From Spirochaetia bacterium (GTDB lineage: Bacteria > Spirochaetota > Spirochaetia > Treponematales > Treponemataceae), in assembly GCA_900767955.1 (NCBI GenBank), contig CAAGBC010000060.1, forward strand, positions 107,086-171,085: 64,000 nucleotides of DNA, given 5' to 3'. Of this stretch, positions 25,223 to 33,234 are shown piece by piece. Below the pieces are notes generated by a model. It did not search any database. It was not told where the DNA came from and saw nothing but the letters and a program-made list of their open reading frames with translations. Made by a program: the position numbers and the translations under genes. The first letter of the stretch is position 1, and each line of letters begins with the position of its first letter.

Positions 25223-26173
25223 TCACTTCAAACTTTTTACTTTGTCTACAAAACTTTTGCCCCAAAAGTCGCACATTATTTCATAAGCACATTCTTGCAA
25301 CTCAGGAACTACATATCGCTGTATTTGATTTAAATTATTTTCCAAAAATATATAAGAATAATCATAAAGCGCTTGAATTTCATCTTGCTGAAACAAATCC
25401 TTTCCTAAAGCCTTTTGTTCATTTGCCCAACTAAAAATTATTGCAAAAACGCTAGCTGTAGAAGCAATCATTTTTATTCCGTCTTGGTTATCAATTATTT
25501 TATTGCTTGTCATTCCAGAAGTCTGACGATATTTGTAAACGATATTTTCTATTCCAAAATAGGAATTTGCAAATCTAGTAACAAAAAACCAAATTAAAAA
25601 ATCTTCGCCCATGTTACAAAAAACAGGAGGAATTAAATTAAAAGCTTCTAATAATATTTCCTTTTTTATTAATTTTGCCCACAAAAATGAAGATGATTTT
25701 TTTTCGATTATCCAGCTTCTAAAAATCTGATTACCCTGTAACGCTCCAAAGTAATTTGGAATTTTACGCGTATTCACATTTGGAAAAAGTTCAAATCCCC
25801 CTTGAACGATATCGCTTTTTTCTGTTTGCGCAAAATAAACTAAATCTTGAATTGCGTTTGGGGTTAATAAATCATCGCTATCAAAAAAGAATACATATTC
25901 GCCTTTTGCTTCATATAACGCAGTGCGCCGAGCTTCTACAAGGCCCTTATTTTTAGAATGTTCAATGTATGTAATTTTTATTTTATTCTTTTTTTTGAAT
26001 TGCGTAACAATTTCTTTGCAAGATAAGCCATTTTCATTAGTCTGAGAACTAGCATCATTTACAAGAATTATTTCAATTTGCTTAAAAGTTTGAGATGCAA
26101 CACTTTGCAGTGCTTCTTCTAAAAATTGTTCAGTCTTAAAAACAGGAATACAAATACTAACAAATGGTTTCAT
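25223..26173 (-). CDS. Family 2 glycosyltransferase
   Basis: This 316-residue protein has the GT-A fold start VSICIPVFKTEQFLEEALQS, the IEIILVNDASS strand, and the DXD-type motif in EYVFFFDSDDLLTP. It transfers a sugar from a nucleotide donor to a glycan or lipid acceptor. There are no membrane helices. The rest has the helical C-terminus common in polysaccharide or glycolipid enzymes. It is not in a glycan cluster, so the acceptor is unknown. Confidence 0.9.
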   Translation of the reverse strand: MKPFVSICIPVFKTEQFLEEALQSVASQTFKQIEIILVNDASSQTNENGLSCKEIVTQFKKKNKIKITYIEHSKNKGLVEARRTALYEAKGEYVFFFDSDDLLTPNAIQDLVYFAQTEKSDIVQGGFELFPNVNTRKIPNYFGALQGNQIFRSWIIEKKSSSFLWAKLIKKEILLEAFNLIPPVFCNMGEDFLIWFFVTRFANSYFGIENIVYKYRQTSGMTSNKIIDNQDGIKMIASTASVFAIIFSWANEQKALGKDLFQQDEIQALYDYSYIFLENNLNQIQRYVVPELQECAYEIMCDFWGKSFVDKVKSLK

Positions 26174-26199
26174 GGAATAAATAATAAGGAAATATCTAA

Positions 26200-26412
26200 T
26201 TATAGAATAAAATTTTCCATTTCTTCTTTTGTTAATGGACGGCCAAGTTTTTTTGATAATAAAATAGCTTCTCGTAATCTAAAAATTTTTCCATCTGATT
26301 GTTCCGTAAGTCTTGAATCTTGAAATTCTTCACCAAATGCTAAACCTGATTCTGATTCATCAAAAGTAATTGCATACTTATCACAAACAACTGGTTCTCG
26401 AGCAGAAATCAT
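26200..26412 (-). CDS. Small protein paired with the GNAT-like gene, possible antitoxin
   Basis: This 70-residue protein has an N-terminal acidic part (ITFDESESGLAFGEEFQD) and a C-terminal helix (ILLSKKLGRPLTKEEMENFI). It begins just after the stop of the upstream GNAT-like gene, and its RBS overlaps the end of that gene. I recognise no family. Its size and coupling suggest a partner of the upstream protein; if the pair is a toxin-antitoxin system, the order is toxin first, which is less usual. Confidence 0.5.
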   Translation of the reverse strand: MISAREPVVCDKYAITFDESESGLAFGEEFQDSRLTEQSDGKIFRLREAILLSKKLGRPLTKEEMENFIL

Positions 26413-26413
26413 T

Positions 26414-26938
26414 TTAAACCTCCAATGAAAAATATTTTTTTATTAAATTTAAAGCTGCATAACTATCTATAAACATATTTTGTTCATCAATACACTGTGC
26501 ATTTAATGTTTTTCTATAATGTTCCACAAGATTTGACTTTGCTTTAAATTGTATAAAACCTTCATTTCCAACATCCCAACTTAATTTACACGCAATTGCA
26601 AAAAGATGGGCACCGACACCTTGATATATACCGTTTTTACCCTTATTTTTAGGTGAAGTTTCAACTATATTAACATGTGTATATAATTGATCTCGAATAT
26701 GTTTTAAAGCTATCAATCCTTGTCGTTCATCAGTTCCTTTTAGCAAAAGCTCATAAATCTCATATCCTTGAGCATGAGGAATACTCCAATCAAATAACCA
26801 ACCTTCATTCATCATTTTTTCTGATTCTGCTTTGGTTATTGTTTTGGAAATAAGTCGATATTGAGTATCACATTCCTCGCCAGTGACTCTTTTTACAAGG
26901 CAATTTGTAAGTCCATCAATTTCAATATCTATTTCCAT
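26414..26938 (-). CDS. GNAT-like N-acetyltransferase-fold protein
   Basis: This 174-residue protein has a C-terminal half like GNAT acetyltransferases: GVGAHLFAIACKLSW, an acetyl-CoA-loop-like helix, then GFIQFKAKSNLVEHYRKT and a final FIDSYAALNLIKKY helix. The classical Q/RxxGxG/A signature is only partly kept (YQGVGAH). The role is uncertain. GNAT toxins that acetylate charged tRNA occur in operons with small partners, and the next gene is a 70-residue protein, so a toxin-antitoxin role is possible. A metabolic or modification enzyme is equally possible. Confidence 0.55.
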   Translation of the reverse strand: MEIDIEIDGLTNCLVKRVTGEECDTQYRLISKTITKAESEKMMNEGWLFDWSIPHAQGYEIYELLLKGTDERQGLIALKHIRDQLYTHVNIVETSPKNKGKNGIYQGVGAHLFAIACKLSWDVGNEGFIQFKAKSNLVEHYRKTLNAQCIDEQNMFIDSYAALNLIKKYFSLEV

Positions 26939-27083
26939 ATTAAAGTCTCACCTCTTTTTAAATTATAACATAAAATGATCAATTTTTATAGATAAATTAC
27001 ATGCTTCGCTTTTAAAGTTTTATTTCAATGTTTATCTATTGAAAATGAGAATAAAATAAAAATATTAAGGGAAATTCTATTAC

Positions 27084-27217
27084 GGTTCTTACGGGAATTG
27101 AAGGTTACGCAATTATGCTCCTGCATAATCGCTCCACCACGCCGCGGTCACTGCCGCATACCTCCTGTATGCTTTTCCTCGCACCTGCTCGGCGTTCCCT
27201 TGGGGTTCAATTCCCGT
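27084..27217. repeat. Fragments of the tRNA-Glu 3' end in direct and inverted orientation
   Basis: GGTTCTTACGGGAATTGAA at 27084-27102 is identical to the 3' end of the downstream tRNA-Glu (27257-27275). GGGTTCAATTCCCGT at 27203-27217 is the inverse of the same end. Between the two lies GC-richer sequence with small palindromes and no gene. A direct repeat of a tRNA 3' end is what integrative elements leave as attachment sites. The region 26939-27083 holds nothing else that I can see. Confidence 0.65.
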
Positions 27218-27222
27218 GATAT

Positions 27223-27251
27223 AAAAAAAAAAAAGACTGCTATGCAGTCTT
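27223..27251 (-). terminator. Intrinsic terminator of tRNA-Glu
   Basis: The minus strand reads AAGACTGC and GCAGTCTT as a stem with ATA loop, followed by twelve T. Confidence 0.85.
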
Positions 27252-27256
27252 AATTC

Positions 27257-27327
27257 GGTTCTTACGGGAATTGAACCCGTCTTTTAGCCTTGAGAGGGCC
27301 ACGTCCTAGCCGATAGACGAAAGAACC
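27257..27327 (-). tRNA. tRNA-Glu (anticodon CTC)
   Basis: On the minus strand the acceptor GGTTCTT pairs with AAGAACC. The anticodon stem TGGCC/GGCTA holds the loop CTCTCAA with CTC at its centre, and the T arm is ACGGG-TTCAATT-CCCGT. CCA is not encoded. It is the 3'-proximal member of a tRNA pair with tRNA-Gln, each with its own terminator. Confidence 0.9.
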
Positions 27328-27333
27328 TGGGAT

Positions 27334-27364
27334 AAAAAAATAGGCTGTTCAAATTGAACAGCCC
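27334..27364 (-). terminator. Intrinsic terminator of tRNA-Gln
   Basis: The minus strand reads GGGCTGTTC / GAACAGCC with AATTT loop, then ATTTTTTT. Almost the same hairpin follows tRNA-Leu at 45007-45035. Confidence 0.75.
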
Positions 27365-27367
27365 GTA

Positions 27368-27439
27368 TTCCCCAAGGAGGATTCGAACCCCCACAATCAG
27401 AACCAGAATCTGAAGTGCTACCATTACACAATCGGGGAA
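27368..27439 (-). tRNA. tRNA-Gln (anticodon CTG)
   Basis: The acceptor TTCCCCG pairs with TGGGGAA. The anticodon stem TCAGA/TCTGA holds the loop TTCTGGT with CTG as anticodon, and the T arm has GGTTCGAATCC. CCA is not encoded. Confidence 0.9.
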
Positions 27440-27683
27440 TGTTGTTATATTAATATATGGTTTATTTTCTATTTTGTCAATAGTTTTTAACGCATTTGCT
27501 ATTGTATAAGAAGGCCAACTAATTTCACAATTAATTCTTGACAGTTTTCCTGTTAATAATGTAACGCTAGAATAACATTCATTCTCCCGAGTTCACTTTT
27601 GAGATGTGCAGGAATAAAAAATATTATTCCATATTCAGCCAATCAACGATATCAATAATTTCCACACCTTCGTATAAATATTT

Positions 27684-28817
27684 TTAGTGATTTGTTCTAG
27701 CAACAATTATTTTGGGATAAGCATCTTTTATTTGTAATAAAGGACTTACCTCACGCTCAAAAGTTTTATCATCAGAAATATTATCGCTTACTTGGATATA
27801 GATTTTTTCATTTTGTTTTATTGCTACAAAATCAATTTCTTTTTTATATAAAACACCTGTATAAATTTCATATTCACGACGCAATAATTCAATGGCAACT
27901 ATATTTTCGTAAGTTCTTCCATAATCAAGATTTTTTGTTCCAAGTCGGGCGTATTTAAAAGAATGGTCAGCAAGATAATATTTATCTTGGGATGTTAGAT
28001 ATTTCTTACCTTTGATGTCATAACGACGAACTTTGTAAAATGCAAAGGCGTTACACAAATATTCAATATAAGAACCGATTGTTTTATCATTTGTTTTTTC
28101 ATTATTGCTTGTTAATGTATCAGCGATTTTCCGTGCAGAAACTTCTGATGAAATATTGTCCAACAAAAAATCATTTAACTTTGAAAGAATTTGCGTATTT
28201 CTAATATTATGTTTTTGAAAAATATCTCTTACGATTAATGTACTAAAAATTTCAGAAATGTAGGAATATTGTTCTTCTTGATTTTTGTAAATGTAAGAAC
28301 CAGCCATGCCACCGTTTTTTACATAAAAATCAAAAATTTCATTGTTATCAAGATTCTCAAAATATTGTTTACATTCTCTAAAAGAAAAAGGAAAAACATG
28401 AATTTTAAAAGTTCGTCCTGTGAAAAAAGTTGCTAAGTCGTTTGAGAGTAAAAAAGCATTTGAGCCAGTTATGTAAATATCGTATTTTTCACTTGCATGA
28501 AATGAATTGATAGCAATTTCAAAATCTTTACACATTTGAACTTCATCAATAAAAAGAAAATTGTCTTTGTTTGCATCATAAAGATTTTCAACATATTCGT
28601 TTAACTTTATTGCAGTTTTAATATCGTCAAACGAAAGTAAATTGTAATTTATATGAATAATATTTGCATTTAGATTTGAAGATTTAATATAATTTATAAA
28701 TGCTTCTAAAAGTTTAGATTTTCCACTTCGGCGAATACCAGTTATAACTTTTATGTCAGGAGTTCCCATTACATTTTTGAGTTTGTTAAGATAAAAATGT
28801 CTTTCTATAAGTTTCAT
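27684..28817 (-). CDS. AAA ATPase with DUF4143, ending early at a nonsense codon
   Basis: This 377-residue protein has the Walker A VITGIRRSGKSKLL (about 24-37), the FLFIDEVQ Walker B, and the C-terminal DUF4143 nuclease-like part (KEIDFVAI). It ends at IIVARTNH with TAA. In the same frame the sequence continues past that stop with KYLYEGVEIIDIVDWLNME and a second TAA (to 27624), which is the usual end of this family. A single GAA-to-TAA change explains it. About 20 residues are lost; the ATPase core is intact. No RBS is seen, and the transcript is probably leaderless. Confidence 0.85.
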   Translation of the reverse strand: MKLIERHFYLNKLKNVMGTPDIKVITGIRRSGKSKLLEAFINYIKSSNLNANIIHINYNLLSFDDIKTAIKLNEYVENLYDANKDNFLFIDEVQMCKDFEIAINSFHASEKYDIYITGSNAFLLSNDLATFFTGRTFKIHVFPFSFRECKQYFENLDNNEIFDFYVKNGGMAGSYIYKNQEEQYSYISEIFSTLIVRDIFQKHNIRNTQILSKLNDFLLDNISSEVSARKIADTLTSNNEKTNDKTIGSYIEYLCNAFAFYKVRRYDIKGKKYLTSQDKYYLADHSFKYARLGTKNLDYGRTYENIVAIELLRREYEIYTGVLYKKEIDFVAIKQNEKIYIQVSDNISDDKTFEREVSPLLQIKDAYPKIIVARTNH

Positions 28818-28823
28818 AGAAGT

Positions 28824-28914
28824 ATTATATCTTTTCTATTTCGCAAAATCAAGAAAAATTCAAAAATGCGAAATATATTTCGCAAAAATGAAATTTTTTC
28901 AAAAATGCGAAATA
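28824..28914 (-). promoter_or_regulatory. Leaderless promoter with two 39-bp repeats upstream of the DUF4143 gene
   Basis: The minus strand has TTGATT (28847-28852), a 17-nt spacer and TATAAT (28824-28829), 6 nt before the ATG at 28817. Two 39-bp units start at 28839 and 28878; each is bounded by TTTCGCA and TGCGAAA, so each is an inverted repeat, and the first overlaps the -35. This is a good operator candidate. The stretch 28915-29159 beyond it contains two copies of CTTGGGG(C/T)AATCCACTG and no gene. Confidence 0.6.
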
Positions 28915-29159
28915 CAAGGTAGTGCATAACTATAATTCGCTAAAAGCAAAACTATTGTATAAGCATTGGTGCAAAGCTCGGTCGCTTTGCTTGGGGCAAT
29001 CCACTGTATCCGTGTGGGAAATCCATTCACGCGTTGTACATTATTCTGGTGTGACTCCGGCTCGCCTCTCCCGGTCTCGCCTCGACGCAGTGGTGTAATG
29101 CTGGCGCATTACTTGGGGTAATCCACTGCTTGAATTTTTCAAGAATAAATAACATAATT

Positions 29160-30122
29160 ATGGGTATGCAGGGAATTGTAATTGCTGGAACTAATAATTT
29201 ATTTGAAATTGAATGTGAAGATGGTGTTAATCGGTTTTGTTCTATAAAAGGTAAGATTCTTAAATCTGACAAAGAATATTATAACCCGCTTGCACCTGGT
29301 GATATTGTTGAAATTGAAACTGATTCTATTGATGAATTAAAAGGACAAATTATTAATCTTGTTCCACGCAAAAATGAATTTGTAAGATGGAATGTTAAAG
29401 GTCGTTGCCCTCAATTGTTGGCAGCAAATGTTGATTACTTAATTTTGGTTACTACTCCAACTGAACCTCCATTTAGACCTCGTTTTATAGATAGAGAATT
29501 AGCACAAGCTGAATATTTGGGGCTCACTCCTGTAATTGTTTGTAATAAATATGACTTAATGGATGACCCTGATGTAGAAAATCAACTTTCTATTTGGGAA
29601 GAACTTGGCTATAAAGTTATGAGAATTTCTGCAAAAACTGGGGAAGGTATCACAGAATTTGCTGAATTGCTAGAAAATAAATTAAGTGCCTTTGTTGGTC
29701 AATCTGGCGTAGGAAAATCCAGTTTGGTAAATGTTCTTGATGACACTTGTGTTCTAAAAACTGGAAGTCTTTCTAAAAAATACGGCAGAGGAAATCACAC
29801 TACAACTAAAGGAACTTTGAACCGCCTTTCATTAAACACAGCTTTAACTGGTGGCGTAAAAGGCAAAATCGCATCTATTATTGACACTCCTGGAATCAGA
29901 CGCTTTATGCTTCACGAAATTGAAGCAGAAGATTTGGCTTTATACTTCAAAGAATTTAAACCACTTTTGGGTCAATGTACATTCGGAATGAGCTGCACAC
30001 ACACTCAAGAACCTGGTTGCAAAATCTTAGAAGCTGTTTACGCAGGCGTTATTTCACAGGAACGATACGAAAGTTGGCTAAGAATCCGCGAACAAATTAA
30101 AAACGGAACTTGGAACGATTAA
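29160..30122 (+). CDS. rsgA: Ribosome small-subunit biogenesis GTPase RsgA
   Basis: This 320-residue circularly permuted GTPase helps late 30S maturation. After an N-terminal OB fold it shows the G motifs in permuted order: NKYDL, then GQSGVGKSSLVN, then DTPGIR; the C-terminal zinc site is CTFGMSCTHTQEPGC. The ATG at 29160 (MGMQGIV) is chosen over a TTG at 29130. No RBS is obvious. The stop codon abuts the mutS2 start (TAAATG), so the two genes form an operon. Confidence 0.94.
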   Translation: MGMQGIVIAGTNNLFEIECEDGVNRFCSIKGKILKSDKEYYNPLAPGDIVEIETDSIDELKGQIINLVPRKNEFVRWNVKGRCPQLLAANVDYLILVTTPTEPPFRPRFIDRELAQAEYLGLTPVIVCNKYDLMDDPDVENQLSIWEELGYKVMRISAKTGEGITEFAELLENKLSAFVGQSGVGKSSLVNVLDDTCVLKTGSLSKKYGRGNHTTTKGTLNRLSLNTALTGGVKGKIASIIDTPGIRRFMLHEIEAEDLALYFKEFKPLLGQCTFGMSCTHTQEPGCKILEAVYAGVISQERYESWLRIREQIKNGTWND

Positions 30123-32615
30123 ATGGATAAAAAAACTCTCGAAGAACTTGATTACTATAGAATAAGAGAAATTATTTCTGGGTTTTGTATTAGCCAGGAA
30201 GGAAAAAACACTCTTCTAAAAAATGAACCACTAAGCGATTGTGAAAAAATCGAATTCCGAAAAACACTAAGTAACGAATGGCTAAAGTACATTAATTCCA
30301 CAAGAGCCCCAGCTTTATCTTATTGGCAACCTGTTCACGAAATTTTTAAAATTATTTCCATTGAAAATTCCACATTGTCATTGGAACAAGTATATTCCCT
30401 TGGGCAATTTTGCAACGCTGTAAAAAAAGTTTGCACTGCCCTTCAATCTGCAAAAACTGATTTACAAATTAATGCTCTTGCAGAATTAACAGAATCTTTT
30501 CCAGATTTAACGCTTCCTTCTCAAGAAATTTTTAGAATCATCACTCCAGAAGGAGAAATGAAAGATTTACCAGAATTGCGCGCTATCAGAAATAAAATTG
30601 CAAGTTTAAACTTAAAAATAAAATCCATAATGCACAAGTTCATTTCTGATTCAAAATATTCTGACATAATCGAATCAAATGTTCCTGCATTAAAAAACGG
30701 AAGACAAGTTCTTGCTGTAAAATCAAGTCGTCGTTCCACAATTTCTGGGATTATTCACGAAGTTTCACAAACTGGACAAACTGTATTTATTGAACCAGAC
30801 GAAGCTGTAATTTGTTCCAACGAATTAATCCAAGCAGAATTTGAACTTCAACAAGAAACAAGAAAAATCTTAACTGAATTAACATCTAAGCTAAAACCCT
30901 TTGTTCCTGATTTTACAAAATCCCTAAGCATTATGAAAATCTTGGACTGTACCTTTGCCGCCGCTTCCTGGGGAAAAGCTAATAACTGTGTTTTTGCAAC
31001 TACAACAGACACAGAACCACTTTGCATTATTCAAGCCCGTCACCCACTTTTAGGCGAAAAAGCAGTTCCTATTGATGTACGATTTTTAGACAATAAACGA
31101 ATTTTAATTATCACAGGCCCAAACACTGGTGGAAAAACTGTTACTCTAAAAACAATCGCACTTTTTGCAATGCTGAACCAAAGCGGTTTCCCAATTCCTG
31201 CCGCAGAAGGAACACGCCTTCCAATTTTTACAAATATTTTTGCAGACATTGGTGACGAACAATCACTTGACCAGTCATTATCCACATTCAGTGGCCACAT
31301 GAAAAACATTGCCCGCGCAGTTACAAAAGCCGATTCAGGAAGCCTTGTGTTGCTTGACGAATTTGGTAGCGGAACTGACCCACAAGAAGGTGCTGCAATT
31401 TCAATGGCAGTATTAGACAATTTAATAGAAAAAAAAGCATTTGTTTTAATAACAACACACCAAGGAATTTTAAAAAATTACGGATACACACATCCAGAAT
31501 GTATAAATGCCTCTGTAGAATTTAATTCCGACACACTAAGTCCAACTTACAAATTATTAATGGGCGTTCCTGGCGAAAGCCACGCTTTAGACATTGCCAA
31601 AAGAAGCGGACTTCCAAACGCAATTGTAAACAAAGCCCGTTCCTACATTGCAAACGAAAAAACAGATGTTTCTGCGTTAATCAAAGGCTTAACAAAAAAA
31701 CATTCAGAAATAGAAGAATTGCAAGAACAGTTCAGACAAAAAGAATATGAACTAAACGAAAAATGGCGCAAAAACGACTTAAAGTCACTTTCGCTAAAAC
31801 AAAAAGAACACGAACTTAAATTAGGCTATCAAAAAGAATCACAAGAATTCCTAGAAAACAGCCGCAAAGAATTAGAAAATCTTGTTCGCTTAATCAAAGA
31901 AGGCGAAATCACAAGAGAAAAAACATTAAAAGTAAAAAAATTCATTGCCGACACAACACAAGCAGTAGAACAAAAGCAACAGCAAATTCAGCAGGAAGAA
32001 GAACAACTTATAGAAGAACAAAAACGAATTGCACAAAATCAAAAAACATATTCTTCCAAAAAAACAGAAAAAAAACGCAAGCTAAAAAATTCAGAAGCGC
32101 TAAAATATGCCACACCATTGGTTTCAAATGAACAACAAACAGCGCAACCAGAAAAATTAGAATTCGTTCCTGGTGCAACTGTTATTTCTGCAACATCAAA
32201 CCAACAAGGCACTTTAATTTCTTCAGAAAAAAAAGGAACATGGTTAGTTCAGTTTGGCAGCATAAAAATGACATTAAAACAAAAAGATTTAATACTAGTT
32301 GGCACAAACAAAACCCCAACCCCAACAGTAACTTATGATTTAATTTCAGAAACAAGCGACCAAAACGCAAAACCTGCATTCGAATTACGCCTTTTAGGAA
32401 TGAGAGCCGACGAAGCATTAAAAGTTCTAGAACGCCAAATTGATTTATGCACAATCCAAAATTTTCATAATTTCAGCATAATCCACGGCAAAGGAACAGG
32501 CATCCTTCAGCAAATGGTTCAAGATTATTTATCCAACTGCCCTGCCGTAAAAGAATTTTCTTTTGCGCCTCCAGAAGACGGTGGTTCAGGAAAAACTTAT
32601 GTAACTCTTGCATAA
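30123..32615 (+). CDS. mutS2: MutS2-family ATPase/endonuclease (ribosome rescue or recombination control)
   Basis: This 830-residue protein has the MutS core without the mismatch-binding domain. It has Walker A GPNTGGKT (332-339), the LLDEFGSGTDP signature, and a helical region, and then a C-terminal Smr nuclease domain (LRLLGMRADEAL..., IIHGKGTGIL). The family limits homologous recombination and, in Bacillus, splits collided ribosomes. It follows rsgA with no gap, which fits a ribosome-linked role. A long charged, Gln-rich coiled coil lies between ATPase and Smr (residues ~510-660). Confidence 0.93.
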   Translation: MDKKTLEELDYYRIREIISGFCISQEGKNTLLKNEPLSDCEKIEFRKTLSNEWLKYINSTRAPALSYWQPVHEIFKIISIENSTLSLEQVYSLGQFCNAVKKVCTALQSAKTDLQINALAELTESFPDLTLPSQEIFRIITPEGEMKDLPELRAIRNKIASLNLKIKSIMHKFISDSKYSDIIESNVPALKNGRQVLAVKSSRRSTISGIIHEVSQTGQTVFIEPDEAVICSNELIQAEFELQQETRKILTELTSKLKPFVPDFTKSLSIMKILDCTFAAASWGKANNCVFATTTDTEPLCIIQARHPLLGEKAVPIDVRFLDNKRILIITGPNTGGKTVTLKTIALFAMLNQSGFPIPAAEGTRLPIFTNIFADIGDEQSLDQSLSTFSGHMKNIARAVTKADSGSLVLLDEFGSGTDPQEGAAISMAVLDNLIEKKAFVLITTHQGILKNYGYTHPECINASVEFNSDTLSPTYKLLMGVPGESHALDIAKRSGLPNAIVNKARSYIANEKTDVSALIKGLTKKHSEIEELQEQFRQKEYELNEKWRKNDLKSLSLKQKEHELKLGYQKESQEFLENSRKELENLVRLIKEGEITREKTLKVKKFIADTTQAVEQKQQQIQQEEEQLIEEQKRIAQNQKTYSSKKTEKKRKLKNSEALKYATPLVSNEQQTAQPEKLEFVPGATVISATSNQQGTLISSEKKGTWLVQFGSIKMTLKQKDLILVGTNKTPTPTVTYDLISETSDQNAKPAFELRLLGMRADEALKVLERQIDLCTIQNFHNFSIIHGKGTGILQQMVQDYLSNCPAVKEFSFAPPEDGGSGKTYVTLA

Positions 32616-32706
32616 AAATTGCAAATTCTTGCAAAAAATCCCCACATCTTGAATAAAAATGAATAATTATTTATATTTTATAAATAATTTAATAAAGAGG
32701 ATTCCT

Positions 32707-33177
32707 TTGAAAGAACGTCATTCCCGCTTAAAAGCAATAAGAAAATTAATCAAAAATCACAGAGTCGAAAGCCAAGAAACATTACTTTCTTACTTGCAAA
32801 AAGAAGGCTATGAAGTTACACAAGCAACACTTTCAAGAGACTTAAAAATGCTCAAAGTGGGCAAAGTTTCAGACGGAAACGCAGGATATTTTTACACACT
32901 TCCAAGTGACGAAGAAAATCAAGAATCAGAACAAATCTACAAACGAGACTTTTTACGCGGCTATGTTAGCATCGATTGGAGTGGCAACATTATCGTAATA
33001 AAAACATTTCCAGGCCACGCAAACACAGTTTCAAACGCATTAGACAATTTAAACCTAGAAGATTTACTCGGCACAGTCGCAGGTGACAACTGTTTATTTG
33101 CCTGCATAAAAGAAGGCGTTACAGGCGAAGACTTCGTAAAAAAACTAAAAACCAAAATCCCCGAAATCGAATATTAA
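32707..33177 (+). CDS. argR: Arginine repressor
   Basis: The product has 156 residues from a TTG start. It has an N-terminal winged helix (KERHSRLKAIRKLI, QATLSRDLKML) and a C-terminal arginine-binding hexamer domain (GTVAGDNCLFACIKEG, GT-x-AGDDT-like). It represses arginine genes when arginine is abundant. The TTG at 32707 follows AAAGAGG by 6 nt and gives the normal ArgR N-terminus; an ATG at 32659 would add 16 unusual residues without an RBS. argH and a polar amino-acid transporter elsewhere in the window may be targets; no clear ARG box was found. Confidence 0.9.
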   Translation: MKERHSRLKAIRKLIKNHRVESQETLLSYLQKEGYEVTQATLSRDLKMLKVGKVSDGNAGYFYTLPSDEENQESEQIYKRDFLRGYVSIDWSGNIIVIKTFPGHANTVSNALDNLNLEDLLGTVAGDNCLFACIKEGVTGEDFVKKLKTKIPEIEY

Positions 33178-33234
33178 TAAACAAACATCAAAACAAATAG
33201 ACCATAAACAAAAAGTGGTATATATTAACATACT

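Noticed and set aside
27460..27620. Possible decayed gene between tRNA-Gln and the DUF4143 tail
   Set aside because: Short stretches such as LTGKLSRINCEISWPSY read like protein, but stops are frequent in all frames and I could not match any family.
29027..29272. Minus-strand frame of 81 codons upstream of rsgA
   Set aside because: It overlaps the start of rsgA on the other strand and derives from GC-rich repeat sequence; no RBS.
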